Positions 16,833 to 25,664 of a DNA stretch of 64,000 nucleotides are shown here, piece after piece. Every line of letters starts with the position of its first letter. The stretch's first letter is position 1. The notes under the pieces were generated by a model that had not been told where the DNA came from, made no database searches, and was given only the letters and a program-made list of their open reading frames with translations. Position numbers and translations under genes: made by a program. This DNA is from an uncultured Steroidobacter sp. (GTDB lineage: Bacteria; Pseudomonadota; Gammaproteobacteria; Steroidobacterales; Steroidobacteraceae), in NCBI RefSeq assembly GCF_937958065.1, contig NZ_CALFXI010000090.1, positions 1 to 64,000 of the forward strand, in the 5' to 3' direction.

Positions 16833-18003
16833 TCGTTTGCTCGGTCGCTGCTGGGTCGGCCTGCCGATGGCGCTGGCCGCGTGCACCGTCAGTGCCGCCA
16901 ACTGGGAGCTCGCGCCGCGTGCGCAGGCGGGTTATCGGTTCAGCGACAACTATCGTCTGTCCCTGCCGGGAGCTGAGATCGAGGTGTCGGGCGCCGAGAC
17001 GGATCTGGAGGCGACGCTCCGCACCGTCGATCCGCGCACCAACTTCGAAATCACGCCGCGGATCAATGTGACTTACTTTCCGAACGAACGCAGCGAGGAC
17101 GCGACCAATTACTACCTCGACGCCGGCTTTTCCGACGTGACGCCGCGCCGGCGCTTCACCGTGCCGTTCTCCTACTCGCAGGAGGACGTGGTGCGCAGCG
17201 AGTTGCCGGACGCGGCCGAAGGCGGCGGGCTGGGCGAGCCGAACGAGGGCGACTCGGGACGCTTCGTGACTCGCAACCGGCGCAATTTCTTCCGCATCGC
17301 GCCCTCATTCGGGTATGACCTGTCGCAGCGCTACCGGCTGCAGCTGGACGGGCATTACCTGCAGGCCGATTTCGACAATCAGGTCCCGGGCGCGCAACGT
17401 GACTTCAGCGAATTTGGTGCGGGTGCGGCGTTCGGCATTCTCACCTCGCAGCGCTCGACGCTGTATGTGCGTGCAGTGGGCTTTCAGTACGAGACCACCG
17501 AAAAAACCGATGCCTACGGCGGCGAGCTCGAATGGGATACCCAGTATTCGGAGAACTCGCGTGCGTACATCCGCCTCGGCGCCCAGCAGACCAGCCCCGA
17601 GGACGGCCCGAGCGACACCAACATGATCGCCGGCGCGGGCGGGCAATGGTCCACCGAACGCAACGACTGGTTTCTGGACGTGACCCGCAGTGTCGGGCCG
17701 GTTTCGGCGGGAACCGTCGTGGAGCGTTATCAGTTGCGTCTCAGGCTGAATCACGACGTGACGCCACGCTTTGCGGTGCGCGCCGGTGCGCGCCTGTCGC
17801 GCGACCAGGAAACGCAGGAAGGCACGTTTCCCACGCGCAAATATGCGACCGGCGAGCTGGGGTTCGAATGGCGCTGGATGCGACAGTGGTCGGTGGTTGG
17901 CACCTACAACTACCGCTGGCAGGAGTATGCAGACGAGCCCACGAACCGCAACGCCAACAGCTTCCTGTTTGGGATCGTGTACGAACCGAAACGCGCTCAG
18001 TAA
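16819..18003 (+). CDS. outer-membrane beta-barrel protein of the EPS locus
   Basis: The product (394 aa) has an N-terminal signal (about residues 1-26), then alternating amphipathic strands rich in Tyr, Arg, Asp and Glu, such as YRFSDNYRLSL, FRIAPSFGYDLSQRYRLQLD and YVRAVGFQYETTEK. The pattern ends with NSFLFGIVYEPKRAQ. This resembles the outer-membrane proteins found beside Wza-like genes in EPS loci of EpsL/PEP-CTERM-type systems. LAAC near residue 22 could be a lipobox, but AXA cleavage (VSAA) fits a barrel better. It overlaps the export gene by 14 nt, so the two are probably coupled and work together in secretion through the outer membrane. Confidence 0.82.
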   Translation: MLCRNRLLGRCWVGLPMALAACTVSAANWELAPRAQAGYRFSDNYRLSLPGAEIEVSGAETDLEATLRTVDPRTNFEITPRINVTYFPNERSEDATNYYLDAGFSDVTPRRRFTVPFSYSQEDVVRSELPDAAEGGGLGEPNEGDSGRFVTRNRRNFFRIAPSFGYDLSQRYRLQLDGHYLQADFDNQVPGAQRDFSEFGAGAAFGILTSQRSTLYVRAVGFQYETTEKTDAYGGELEWDTQYSENSRAYIRLGAQQTSPEDGPSDTNMIAGAGGQWSTERNDWFLDVTRSVGPVSAGTVVERYQLRLRLNHDVTPRFAVRAGARLSRDQETQEGTFPTRKYATGELGFEWRWMRQWSVVGTYNYRWQEYADEPTNRNANSFLFGIVYEPKRAQ

Positions 18004-18036
18004 AGCAACGGCCACCTATTACCCGAACACAGCGCC

Positions 18037-19752
18037 ATGTCAGTAACTCCCAGCCATATGCAGACGCCTGCCCCTTCCTATCCCGGTTATCCCGGCAGCG
18101 AGCCGGAGAGCGCCGGCTTCGGCGAATACCTGAGCATCCTGCGTCGCCGCCGCAAGCTGCTGCTGATGGTCGGCTTGCCGATCGTCGCCATCGGCGCGGC
18201 GCTGGCGCTCGCGCTGCCCGATGTGTATCGCTCGGAAGGCCAGATCGAGATCGAAGGCGCACAGGCGGTCAAACAGAATCCGAACGCGCTGGCGCAGGAT
18301 CCGGAAGAGTCGCCGTATGCCGACCAGTATGTTCGCAGCCTGAGCACGGTGGTGTTGAGCGATCGCACCCTCGCCAAGCTGCTCGCCGAGCACCAGCTCT
18401 ACGACGATCAGGCCGAGGACCCGGCGGGCGCGATTCAACGCCTGCGCAGCGACATCAAGGTCGACATCGTGACCGTGCCGATTCTCGATCCCAACACGGG
18501 GCGCGAGCGCGACGTGGTGACGGCCTTCAGCGTCGCCTACGACAACAAAGACCCGCAGCGGGCCCAGCAGGGCGCGCAATGGCTGGTCAACGCGTTCCTC
18601 GAGCAGAACCGCACCGATCGTCAGCGCCAGGCCGGCGGTCGAGCCAAGTTCTTTGCGAGCGAAGCCGAGCGCGTGCGCACGCACGTGGCCGGGCTGGAAG
18701 CCAAGCTGTCCGAGTTCAAACAAAAGAATGCCGGCAAGCTGCCGGAGCTCAACGAGATGAATCTCAACGTGATGGATCGTACCGAGAACGACATCCAGAA
18801 CGTCGAGTCGCAGATGCAGGCACTGCGGCGTGAGCGCGTGTTCCTCGTTTCGCAGCTGGCGCAGGCGCGCGCGGCCAACCCGGAGAGCGCGAATCTGCGT
18901 GCGCTCGAAGACGAATATGCCCGCCGCAGCGTGATATACGATCAGAGCCATCCCGATCTGATCATGCTGCGGCGTCAGATCGATCAGTTGAAGGCGGGCG
19001 GCTCGGTCGCCGGCCAGTCGTTGAAGGCACAACTGCAGACCCAGCGCTCCATCCTCGCCGAAGCCCGGCAGCGCTACAGCGAGGATCATCCGGACGTGCA
19101 GCGGATCCAGCGCACCATCCAGTCGCTCGAGGCGCGCATCGCTTCGGGAGAGACCGCCGATGCGCCGGCCTTCGATTCGCCGATGGCCATCCAGTTGCAG
19201 ACGCAATTGAACGCCACCGACACGCAGCTCGCGGCCCTGCAGGCGCGCGCGACGGAGCTGCGCAACAAGTTGACCAGTCTCGAAGGCCGCATCGTCGCGG
19301 CGCCTGAAGTCGAGCGCGACTATCAAGCGGTGACGCGCGATCTCGCGAGCGCACGCGCCAAGTACGACGAGCTGCTCAAGCGGCAGATGGATGCGGAAGT
19401 GAGCGAAGCCGCCATCGCTGGCGGCACCGCCGACAAGTTCCAGGTCAAATCCTCGCCGAAGCTGCCCGAAGAACCGGCCAAGCCGGCCCGCATCGCCATC
19501 ATGATCATCGCGATGGTGCTGGCGACGATTGCCTCGATCACGTCGGTGATTCTGGCGCAGTTGCTGGATGCAACGGTGCGGGGCGCGCGGGATATTCAGG
19601 ACATTCTCGGCGTTGCGCCATTGACCGCGGTGCCCGTCATCAAACATCCCGGTGCCAAGAAGCACAAGCGCGCGGCACCGGCGTATGCTGCCACTGCAGT
19701 GGCGGCAATCGCCCTCGTCGCGTTCGCGGTCGTCGTTCGATTCGTTGCCTGA
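18037..19752 (+). CDS. Wzz/GumC-type chain-length determinant (polysaccharide co-polymerase)
   Basis: The product (571 aa) has a first membrane helix after YLSILRRRRK (about 41-60), a large periplasmic part with long coiled coils (about 200-460, AERVRTHVAGLEAKLSEF and RQRYSEDHPDVQRIQRTI), and a second membrane helix near 485-507 (IAIMIIAMVLATIASITSVI). Unusually there is a third hydrophobic helix at the very C-terminus (about 548-571) after a basic stretch KKHKRA. The protein lacks a fused tyrosine kinase; the next gene supplies the ATPase part. It should set polymer length with Wzy at the inner membrane. It lies 33 nt after the barrel gene in the same operon. Confidence 0.93.
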   Translation: MSVTPSHMQTPAPSYPGYPGSEPESAGFGEYLSILRRRRKLLLMVGLPIVAIGAALALALPDVYRSEGQIEIEGAQAVKQNPNALAQDPEESPYADQYVRSLSTVVLSDRTLAKLLAEHQLYDDQAEDPAGAIQRLRSDIKVDIVTVPILDPNTGRERDVVTAFSVAYDNKDPQRAQQGAQWLVNAFLEQNRTDRQRQAGGRAKFFASEAERVRTHVAGLEAKLSEFKQKNAGKLPELNEMNLNVMDRTENDIQNVESQMQALRRERVFLVSQLAQARAANPESANLRALEDEYARRSVIYDQSHPDLIMLRRQIDQLKAGGSVAGQSLKAQLQTQRSILAEARQRYSEDHPDVQRIQRTIQSLEARIASGETADAPAFDSPMAIQLQTQLNATDTQLAALQARATELRNKLTSLEGRIVAAPEVERDYQAVTRDLASARAKYDELLKRQMDAEVSEAAIAGGTADKFQVKSSPKLPEEPAKPARIAIMIIAMVLATIASITSVILAQLLDATVRGARDIQDILGVAPLTAVPVIKHPGAKKHKRAAPAYAATAVAAIALVAFAVVVRFVA

Positions 19753-19792
19753 CCCGAAGCATGGTTGAACTGAAAGTCACGAGAGCACGCAA

Positions 19793-20638
19793 ATGAGCAT
19801 CATCGAAGAGGCAGTGCGCAAGACCGCGGAACGCTATCAACGTCCTGCGCCGCCCGAGCAGGGGGCCACCGGCCGTCCCCGGCTGCGACGCGTGCCGCCT
19901 CCCGCCACGGAGACGGCGAATGTACGACGCTTTCAGCCAGTCACGCTGGATCGCGCCGTGCTGGACGACAACAACATTCTCTCGGGCAGCACCGATCCCG
20001 GGGCGTTGCGCGCTTACAAGATCCTGCGCACTCGGCTGTTGCGCCGGCTCGATGCCAATCAGTGGCATTCGTTTGCGGTGACCGGTGCGACGCCGGGCGA
20101 AGGCAAGACGCTGACCTCCATCAATCTCGCGCTGGCGCTGGCGCATGATTCGAACACCTGGGTGTTCCTGGTCGATCTGGATCTGCAGCGGCCGAAAGTG
20201 GCCAGTTATCTCGGGCTCACCAACAGCCATGGCGAGCGCGGCCTCGCCGATTATCTGCTCGGCGATGCGACCTTCGAGCAGATCGTGTACTCGCCCACCA
20301 GCATGGAGCGGCTCGCGGTCGTGCCGAACTTCCAGTCGATCGCGAACGCATCGGACATGCTGACCTCGCCGCGCATGGACGAGCTGGTGCAGTCGCTGGA
20401 AGGGGAGATGCCGCGTCGGGTCGTGATATTCGACATGCCGCCGGTGCTCGCCTCCGACGACGTGCTGGCGTTTTCGCCGCAGGTCGATGGCATGCTGCTG
20501 GTGGTTGGCGAAGGCTTCACCAATCGCGATGCCTTGCGCAGCGCGAAGGCACTGCTGCAGGAAATGAATCTGCTGGGGGTGGTGCTGAATCGATCCGAGG
20601 CGCAGGACGAAGGAGCGTATTACTCGTACGCCCGCTGA
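19793..20638 (+). CDS. CpsD/CapB-like tyrosine kinase or ParA-type ATPase of EPS synthesis
   Basis: The product (281 aa) has the bacterial tyrosine kinase ATPase core: Walker A GATPGEGKTLTSINLA, Walker A' FLVDLDLQRPKVASYLGL, and Walker B-like RRVVIFDMPPVLASDD. The N-terminal ~45 residues are basic and proline-rich. The C-terminus has only three tyrosines (EGAYYSYAR) rather than a long Tyr cluster, so autophosphorylation may be limited. It follows the Wzz gene by 40 nt, and in related systems the pair forms one functional kinase complex. A hairpin follows the stop codon. Confidence 0.9.
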   Translation: MSIIEEAVRKTAERYQRPAPPEQGATGRPRLRRVPPPATETANVRRFQPVTLDRAVLDDNNILSGSTDPGALRAYKILRTRLLRRLDANQWHSFAVTGATPGEGKTLTSINLALALAHDSNTWVFLVDLDLQRPKVASYLGLTNSHGERGLADYLLGDATFEQIVYSPTSMERLAVVPNFQSIANASDMLTSPRMDELVQSLEGEMPRRVVIFDMPPVLASDDVLAFSPQVDGMLLVVGEGFTNRDALRSAKALLQEMNLLGVVLNRSEAQDEGAYYSYAR

Positions 20639-20667
20639 CTCGACGTCGATCAGTGTCAGGGGAATCG

Positions 20668-20695
20668 GCCCCGGGTTGTCGTGGCAGCCCGGGGC
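20668..20695. terminator. hairpin between converging EPS operons
   Basis: A perfect 8-bp stem (GCCCCGGG at 20668-20675, CCCGGGGC at 20688-20695) with a 12-nt loop lies between the CpsD-like gene and the converging acetyltransferase gene. No clear T run follows on either strand, so it is a weak intrinsic terminator or a generic 3' hairpin. Confidence 0.5.
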
Positions 20696-20702
20696 TCGTC
20701 GT

Positions 20703-21311
20703 TCACCGGGCGGGCGTTTTCTGGTTGCCCGCATGGGACAGGATCCTGAAGCCGGGATCCAGCACCGCGATCGCGTTGTCCGGCACATCCCGGTGGATCA
20801 CCGCATTCGCGCCGACCTTCACGTTGTCGCCGATCGTGATCTTGCCGAACAGGCGCGCACCCGGCGCGATATAAACATTGTCACCGATGGTCGGCGCGCC
20901 GCGCTTGGGTCCCTCGCCCGAGACGCCGATGGTGATGTTCTGGGACAGGTTGCAGTCGCATCCGATGACCGCGCCCGACGACACCGTGATGCCGCCGTGA
21001 TGGCCGATGTACAGGCCCGGCCCGACTTTGGCCTTGCGCGGAATTTCGATGCCCCACACGGCCTGCACCAGAAAGTCCAGGACCAGGTACAGCGGGTCGA
21101 ACAGCAGGCGCAGCAGCATCGGTTGATGCTGGCTCCATTGACCGAAGCGCAAGACCAGCACGGCATGCACCCCAGGCGCCCTGGCGCAGGTGAGCACTCG
21201 TTTCAGCGTGCTGCCCGAAGTCATTGCGTATCGACGCCGCAGATCGGCGCGTAAGGCTCTGACCGCGCCAAGCGGACGCTTGGCGCTCGTTGTTGAATTG
21301 CGTGCGTTCAT
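20703..21311 (-). CDS. serine acetyltransferase-like hexapeptide-repeat O-acetyltransferase
   Basis: The product (202 aa) is a left-handed beta-helix acetyltransferase. Hexapeptide repeats run from GLYIGHHGGITVSSGAVIG through GAPTIGDNVYIAPGARLFG to IGDNVKVGANAVIHRDVP. The catalytic-type His pair is seen in YIGHHGG. The N-terminal part (about 30-90) matches the CysE/WcaB-like helical region of EPS acetyltransferases. It probably acetylates a sugar of the EPS or its precursor from acetyl-CoA; serine is the less likely substrate in this context. The ATG at 21311 overlaps the upstream gene's stop by 4 nt, and it is the last gene of the four-gene minus operon from 25532. Confidence 0.87.
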   Translation of the reverse strand: MNARNSTTSAKRPLGAVRALRADLRRRYAMTSGSTLKRVLTCARAPGVHAVLVLRFGQWSQHQPMLLRLLFDPLYLVLDFLVQAVWGIEIPRKAKVGPGLYIGHHGGITVSSGAVIGCDCNLSQNITIGVSGEGPKRGAPTIGDNVYIAPGARLFGKITIGDNVKVGANAVIHRDVPDNAIAVLDPGFRILSHAGNQKTPAR

Positions 21312-22312
21312 GTCGTTGTTCGAATGTTCGAAGTCTCGGTCGGTGTCGCCACCGGTTCGATGGGCGGACGCACTCCTGTGCGGGCCGCGAGCAGCAACCA
21401 CCACGGGAACCACACAACGATCTGCAAGGCGCGGGCCGCCAGCGACACCGCGAGCGCGTCGGCGGGCTTCACGCCGCCCAAGGCCATGATGGCGATGAAG
21501 ATGCCCTCATAGACGCCGATGCCATCCAGAGAAACAGGCAGCCGCGACACCAGGATGGCGAGGGGTACGGCCGCGAAAATGAACACGGGATTGAACGGCA
21601 CTTCCAGCGCTCGCGCGACCAGTCCGTAACAAACGATCACGAGGAGGTGCTCGACCAGCGTCAGCGCCGAGAACGCAGCGATCCTGGGCCGATCCGAAGC
21701 GAGCGACGCGTAGGCTTCGTGCAGACGCTCCAGCAGGCGCACGGCCTTGCTGTCGCGGAACCGCGAGGGCACGAGTCGCAGCACCGCGCCCAATGCATGA
21801 TCGGTGAATGAAAACACCAGAATGGTGATCGCGCCCAGCAGACCGGCCACGCCCAACGCGAGCGCATAGTCGTAAACGGCGTCGTGCGGCAGCATCGAGC
21901 GCAGCAGGATCAAGCTTGCGACAGCCGTCAGCAGCGCGACGATGAAGCCGATGCCGCGTTCGACCAGGATGGTCGCGAGCGTGTCGTCGACACGCACGCC
22001 GAAGCGACGCACGAGCACGACTCGAATGCCGTCGGCGCCGACCGTGCTGGGCAGCGCCAGTCCCCACATCATGGCGCTGCAGTAGACCATCAGCTTGTGT
22101 GCGAGCGAGATGCCGTAGCCGCGAATCGCCAGCAGCAAGCCCCATTTGTAGCTCATCAGCACGCGATCGAGCAGAAAGGCCAGCAGTGCGATGCTGGCCC
22201 ACATCGGGTCGCAATTGCGCAGCGTGGTGAGCACCGAGCCCACATCCACGACATAGATCACCAGCAACGCGCATAACAGCAGCGTGACGATGATCCGCAG
22301 CCACGTTTTCAT
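21308..22312 (-). CDS. lysylphosphatidylglycerol synthase TM-region/UPF0104 membrane protein
   Basis: The product (334 aa) is a polytopic inner-membrane protein with about eight hydrophobic helices, starting IIVTLLLCALLVIYVVDVG. It has the family features GIGFIVALLTAVASLILL and SLDGIGVYEGIFIAIMALGG. The family includes the flippase part of MprF and many proteins of unknown role in glycan loci. The soluble synthase domain of MprF is absent. It may flip a lipid-linked or lipid substrate. It overlaps the acetyltransferase gene by 4 nt and follows asnB by 15 nt. Confidence 0.85.
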   Translation of the reverse strand: MKTWLRIIVTLLLCALLVIYVVDVGSVLTTLRNCDPMWASIALLAFLLDRVLMSYKWGLLLAIRGYGISLAHKLMVYCSAMMWGLALPSTVGADGIRVVLVRRFGVRVDDTLATILVERGIGFIVALLTAVASLILLRSMLPHDAVYDYALALGVAGLLGAITILVFSFTDHALGAVLRLVPSRFRDSKAVRLLERLHEAYASLASDRPRIAAFSALTLVEHLLVIVCYGLVARALEVPFNPVFIFAAVPLAILVSRLPVSLDGIGVYEGIFIAIMALGGVKPADALAVSLAARALQIVVWFPWWLLLAARTGVRPPIEPVATPTETSNIRTTT

Positions 22313-22327
22313 CGTTGTGTGGCGGGC

Positions 22328-24274
22328 TCAGCTGGCGCGACGCGTACCATGCTCGTCCGCCGCCAGCTCGCGACGCAGGTCTTCGCGGGATTGGCCGAGG
22401 ATGGACATGCGATACCAGATTTCCGCGTTGATCAGCAGCCACAGTCGATTGCCGTGATCGGCGCGTTTGGCCAGATGCTCGTCGACCAGCTGCGCGATCG
22501 CCTGCCGATCGAGCACGCGATCCTGTACCAGCTGCGATTGCCTCAGGCAGGACTGGTACAGGCGCGTGTATTCGGCCTGCAGCAGATAGGGCAGGGCGGA
22601 GGAGAAACCCTGCTTGGGACGATCCAGAATCTCCGGCGGCAGATAACGTGCCGCGAGCTTGCGCTGGATGTAACGCAAGGTGCCGCCGCGCACCTTCAGC
22701 GAGGCCGGCAGCCGTGCCGCGAAGCTCGCGAGCTCGTGATCCATGAACGGGCTGCGGGCTTCCAGGCCATGCGCCATGCAGATCCGGTCGGTGATCATCA
22801 CTGGATGATTGGGCAGCCGCACCAGGCTGTCGGCGTAGAGCATGCGATCCAGGTCGCCGCCTTCGGATTCTTCGAACGGACGACGAATGGCGGCTTCCGC
22901 ATCCAGGGTCGGCCAGTGATGCTGCGCGTCGCGGGCATACAGCGAGCGCCGGCGCGCGGGATCGAAATAGAAATAGTTCAGGCTCGCGGCGTAACGCGCG
23001 CTGCCGGCATGGAACGACAGATGATGCAGCCAGCGCAGCTGGTGTCCCAGGCTCTTGTACCAGCCGGACTCGGGAATCATCGCCATCGCCGGTGCGAGCA
23101 GCTTGCGGCGTAGCGTTTCCGGCAAGCGGCCGTATTGAGCGGCGTACAGATTGCCGTAGTAACGGTCGTAGCCGCCGAACAGTTCATCGCCGCCGTCCCC
23201 CCCGATGACCACTTTCACATGCTGTCGCGTGAACTTCGCCAGCAACCAGGTGCACAGAGACAGCGGATCCGAAGGCTCATCGAGCGCCCACACCAGATCG
23301 GGCAGATGCGCGGCGATCTCGGGTTGCACGCGCTCTTCGTGGTGCTCGGTGCCGAACAGACTGGCCACGGCGCGCGCGGCGGGCGCCTCGTCGAAGCGCT
23401 GATAGTTCAGGCCCATGGTGAAAGTGGGCAGATCTTTCACCTCGAGATCACGCGACAGCATCGCGACCAGCAAACTGGAATCCATGCCGCCGCTCAGGAA
23501 CGCGCCGACCGGCACATCGCTCTCCATGTGCAATCGAAGCGTCTCCCGCAGCTTGGCCTGCAGCTCGTCGAGCAGTTGCTCCTCGGAGCCCGCGAGCTTG
23601 GGCGTCTGCTGGAGTCGCCAATAGCGGCGGATCTGCGGCACGCCGCCCGGTTGGAACGAGAGCAGATGGCCCGGCGGAAGTTTGTGAATGCCTTCGTACA
23701 TGGTCAGCGGCGCATCGATGAGCCGCAGCGCCAGGTATTGATCGAGCGCGGCGAAATTCATCCGCTGCCGGCGACGATCCAGCGCGCGCAGTGCCTTGAT
23801 CTCGGAGGCGAAGGCGAAGCCTTGTTCGCTGGCGCTGTAGAACAGGGGTTTCTGTCCCAAATGATCGCGGGCCGCGAGCAAACGCTGGCGTCTGCCGTCC
23901 CACAGTGCGAACGCGAACATGCCGCGCAAATGGTCGAGCAGGTGTTCGCCATGACGCTCGTAGAGTCCGAGGATCACTTCGCAGTCGCTGTTGGTGAGAA
24001 AGCGATAGCCATCCTCTTCGAGACGCGCGCGCAGCTCGCGATAGTTGTAGATCTCGCCATTGCAGACCAGCACCAGCGAGCGGTCCTCGTTGTACAAGGG
24101 CTGACGTCCGCCGGCCAGGTCGATGATGGACAGCCGGCGATGGCCGAGCGTCACCTGCTCGTCGTGATGAATGCCTTCCCCGTCCGGTCCGCGATGTTCG
24201 AGTGCGCCGAGCATGCGCCGGAGCGCCTGCTCACGCCGCGGATCGGAATTGATGATGCCGGCTATGCCACACAT
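22328..24274 (-). CDS. asnB: glutamine-hydrolysing asparagine synthase-like amidotransferase
   Basis: The product (648 aa) begins MCGIAGIINSDPRREQ, giving the catalytic Cys2 of class II glutamine amidotransferases after Met removal. EHRGPDGEG and NGEIYNYRELR complete the glutaminase site. The synthetase half has the PP-loop LSGGMDSSLLVAML and the conserved GGDGGDELFGGYDRYY. The frame is open far upstream into the neighbouring gene, but the Cys2 rule fixes the start at 24274. AsnB homologues are common in EPS loci. Given the uronate-forming dehydrogenase in this locus, amidation of a uronic acid is a plausible job, though unproven; ordinary asparagine synthesis remains possible. Confidence 0.93.
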   Translation of the reverse strand: MCGIAGIINSDPRREQALRRMLGALEHRGPDGEGIHHDEQVTLGHRRLSIIDLAGGRQPLYNEDRSLVLVCNGEIYNYRELRARLEEDGYRFLTNSDCEVILGLYERHGEHLLDHLRGMFAFALWDGRRQRLLAARDHLGQKPLFYSASEQGFAFASEIKALRALDRRRQRMNFAALDQYLALRLIDAPLTMYEGIHKLPPGHLLSFQPGGVPQIRRYWRLQQTPKLAGSEEQLLDELQAKLRETLRLHMESDVPVGAFLSGGMDSSLLVAMLSRDLEVKDLPTFTMGLNYQRFDEAPAARAVASLFGTEHHEERVQPEIAAHLPDLVWALDEPSDPLSLCTWLLAKFTRQHVKVVIGGDGGDELFGGYDRYYGNLYAAQYGRLPETLRRKLLAPAMAMIPESGWYKSLGHQLRWLHHLSFHAGSARYAASLNYFYFDPARRRSLYARDAQHHWPTLDAEAAIRRPFEESEGGDLDRMLYADSLVRLPNHPVMITDRICMAHGLEARSPFMDHELASFAARLPASLKVRGGTLRYIQRKLAARYLPPEILDRPKQGFSSALPYLLQAEYTRLYQSCLRQSQLVQDRVLDRQAIAQLVDEHLAKRADHGNRLWLLINAEIWYRMSILGQSREDLRRELAADEHGTRRAS

Positions 24275-24299
24275 GAGGATTAGCAGTTGCTGGTTGAGG

Positions 24300-25532
24300 T
24301 TAGCGGTTGACCGTTGGAGGTTGATTCGAAGTGGCATCGAGCGTGCCGACCGGGCGGCGCTGTTTCTTGCCGGCGGCGCGGCGCGAGCCATCGATCGCCC
24401 GTTCGAACACGTCTTCGTAGCGTGCCGCGCAGGTGTCGATGAAATAATTCTCGACCAGCTGCCGGTTGTGTGTTCCCTGGCGCTCCCGGGCGTCTCGATC
24501 CCGATGCAGTTCGAGCAGTGCGCGGACGAACGCCTCCCGATCGTTGAGCCGAACGACGTGGCCGGTTTCGCCCGTGACCAGAAAATCGGTTTGCCCGCCG
24601 CGGTCGTAGCACAGCACCGGCAGGCCGAATGCCATGGCTTCCAGGAACACCAGGCCGAAGCCTTCGTGCTGGCTGGCCGTGACGAATGCGTCGGCGACGG
24701 ACAGCGCGGCGTACTTCTCCGCATCCGAGACCTGGCCGAGCATGTGCACGCGATTGCGCACGCCCAGCTCGGTCGCGCGCTTTTCGACGGCCGGCGCGTC
24801 GGGCCCATCACCGACGATCACCAGATGCGCATTGGCGATGTTGCTCGCGGCGAAATTGTCGATCAGCTGTACTGTCGCCTTGCGCGCCACCAGCCGACCG
24901 ATGGTGATCATGACGAAGGCATCGTTCGGCAGGCCCAGGTCCTGGCGCGACGCAGTGCTCACCGGTGGCGGTCGATCGATGCCGAGTGGAATCAGCTCGA
25001 CCGGGCGCCGCACGCCGTAAAGCTCTTTCACGTGCCGTACCGTGTCGTGCGATTGACCGACCACATCGTCAGCGGCGCGCAGCATCCAGCGCACGGCGGC
25101 GCGCAATGGCGCATGCAGGTGCGGCGAGCTGCTCTTGCTGGGATCGAACAAGTCGCCGCCGTGCACCGATAAAACGTTTGGCACGCCGCGCCAGCGCGCC
25201 AGCGCATGGCCGAGTGGGCCGGTGGGCACGACGAAATGGGTGTTGATCACGTCGAAGTCGGTTCTGCTGAAACGCAGAGCGCGTAACAATCCCGTGGGCA
25301 GATAAGCCGCCATGGATGGAAAATTTGCCACCGCCAGCTCGCGGCGAAAGAACACTGGAACGCGCAACACGCGCACGCCGCCATCGCGATCTTCGGAGAG
25401 TAGATCGCCAGCGCGCGAAGTGAGCACTGTTACTTCGTGACGACGGGCCAGGTGTCGCGCCAGGGCGGCCATGACCACACCGCCGCCGCCGCCCAGCGGA
25501 GGATATTCGTAGTTACAGAAAAGGATGCGCAT
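24300..25532 (-). CDS. GT4 family glycosyltransferase
   Basis: The product (410 aa) is a GT-B transferase. The start MRILFCNYEYPPLGGGGGVV is the typical donor/acceptor loop of this family, so the ATG at 25532 was chosen although the frame opens further upstream. Key sites are NVLSVHGGDLFD, ITIGRLVARKA, and the EX7E motif ASQHEGFGLVFLEAMAFGLP. The tail after ~385 is basic and low in complexity. It heads the minus operon with asnB (25-nt gap), the flippase-like gene and the acetyltransferase. No good ribosome site precedes the ATG; see the sigma-54-like element at 25547. Confidence 0.9.
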   Translation of the reverse strand: MRILFCNYEYPPLGGGGGVVMAALARHLARRHEVTVLTSRAGDLLSEDRDGGVRVLRVPVFFRRELAVANFPSMAAYLPTGLLRALRFSRTDFDVINTHFVVPTGPLGHALARWRGVPNVLSVHGGDLFDPSKSSSPHLHAPLRAAVRWMLRAADDVVGQSHDTVRHVKELYGVRRPVELIPLGIDRPPPVSTASRQDLGLPNDAFVMITIGRLVARKATVQLIDNFAASNIANAHLVIVGDGPDAPAVEKRATELGVRNRVHMLGQVSDAEKYAALSVADAFVTASQHEGFGLVFLEAMAFGLPVLCYDRGGQTDFLVTGETGHVVRLNDREAFVRALLELHRDRDARERQGTHNRQLVENYFIDTCAARYEDVFERAIDGSRRAAGKKQRRPVGTLDATSNQPPTVNR

Positions 25533-25546
25533 GGTCCGGTCAGAGG

Positions 25547-25562
25547 AGCAAATTCCATGCCG
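25547..25562 (-). promoter_or_regulatory. possible sigma-54-type promoter of the GT4-asnB operon
   Basis: Read on the minus strand, CGGCATGGAATTTGCT has GG at 25561-25560 and GC at 25549-25548 with correct spacing, a good -24/-12 match. The expected transcription start (about 25536) is only ~4 nt before the ATG at 25532, so the mRNA would be nearly leaderless. That makes this call weaker than the others. Confidence 0.4.
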
Positions 25563-25664
25563 CTGCCGCGTCATGCAAATCATGTCGCTCCGGCGGAACT
25601 CCGGGCGCTGGCGCGGTATTTACCCGGATGACCTCACGGTCGGAATATCTGGGGATCGCGGATC

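Noticed and set aside
18040..19665. 541-codon minus-strand frame
   Set aside because: Antisense to the chain-length determinant; Arg/His/Gln-rich shadow without motifs.
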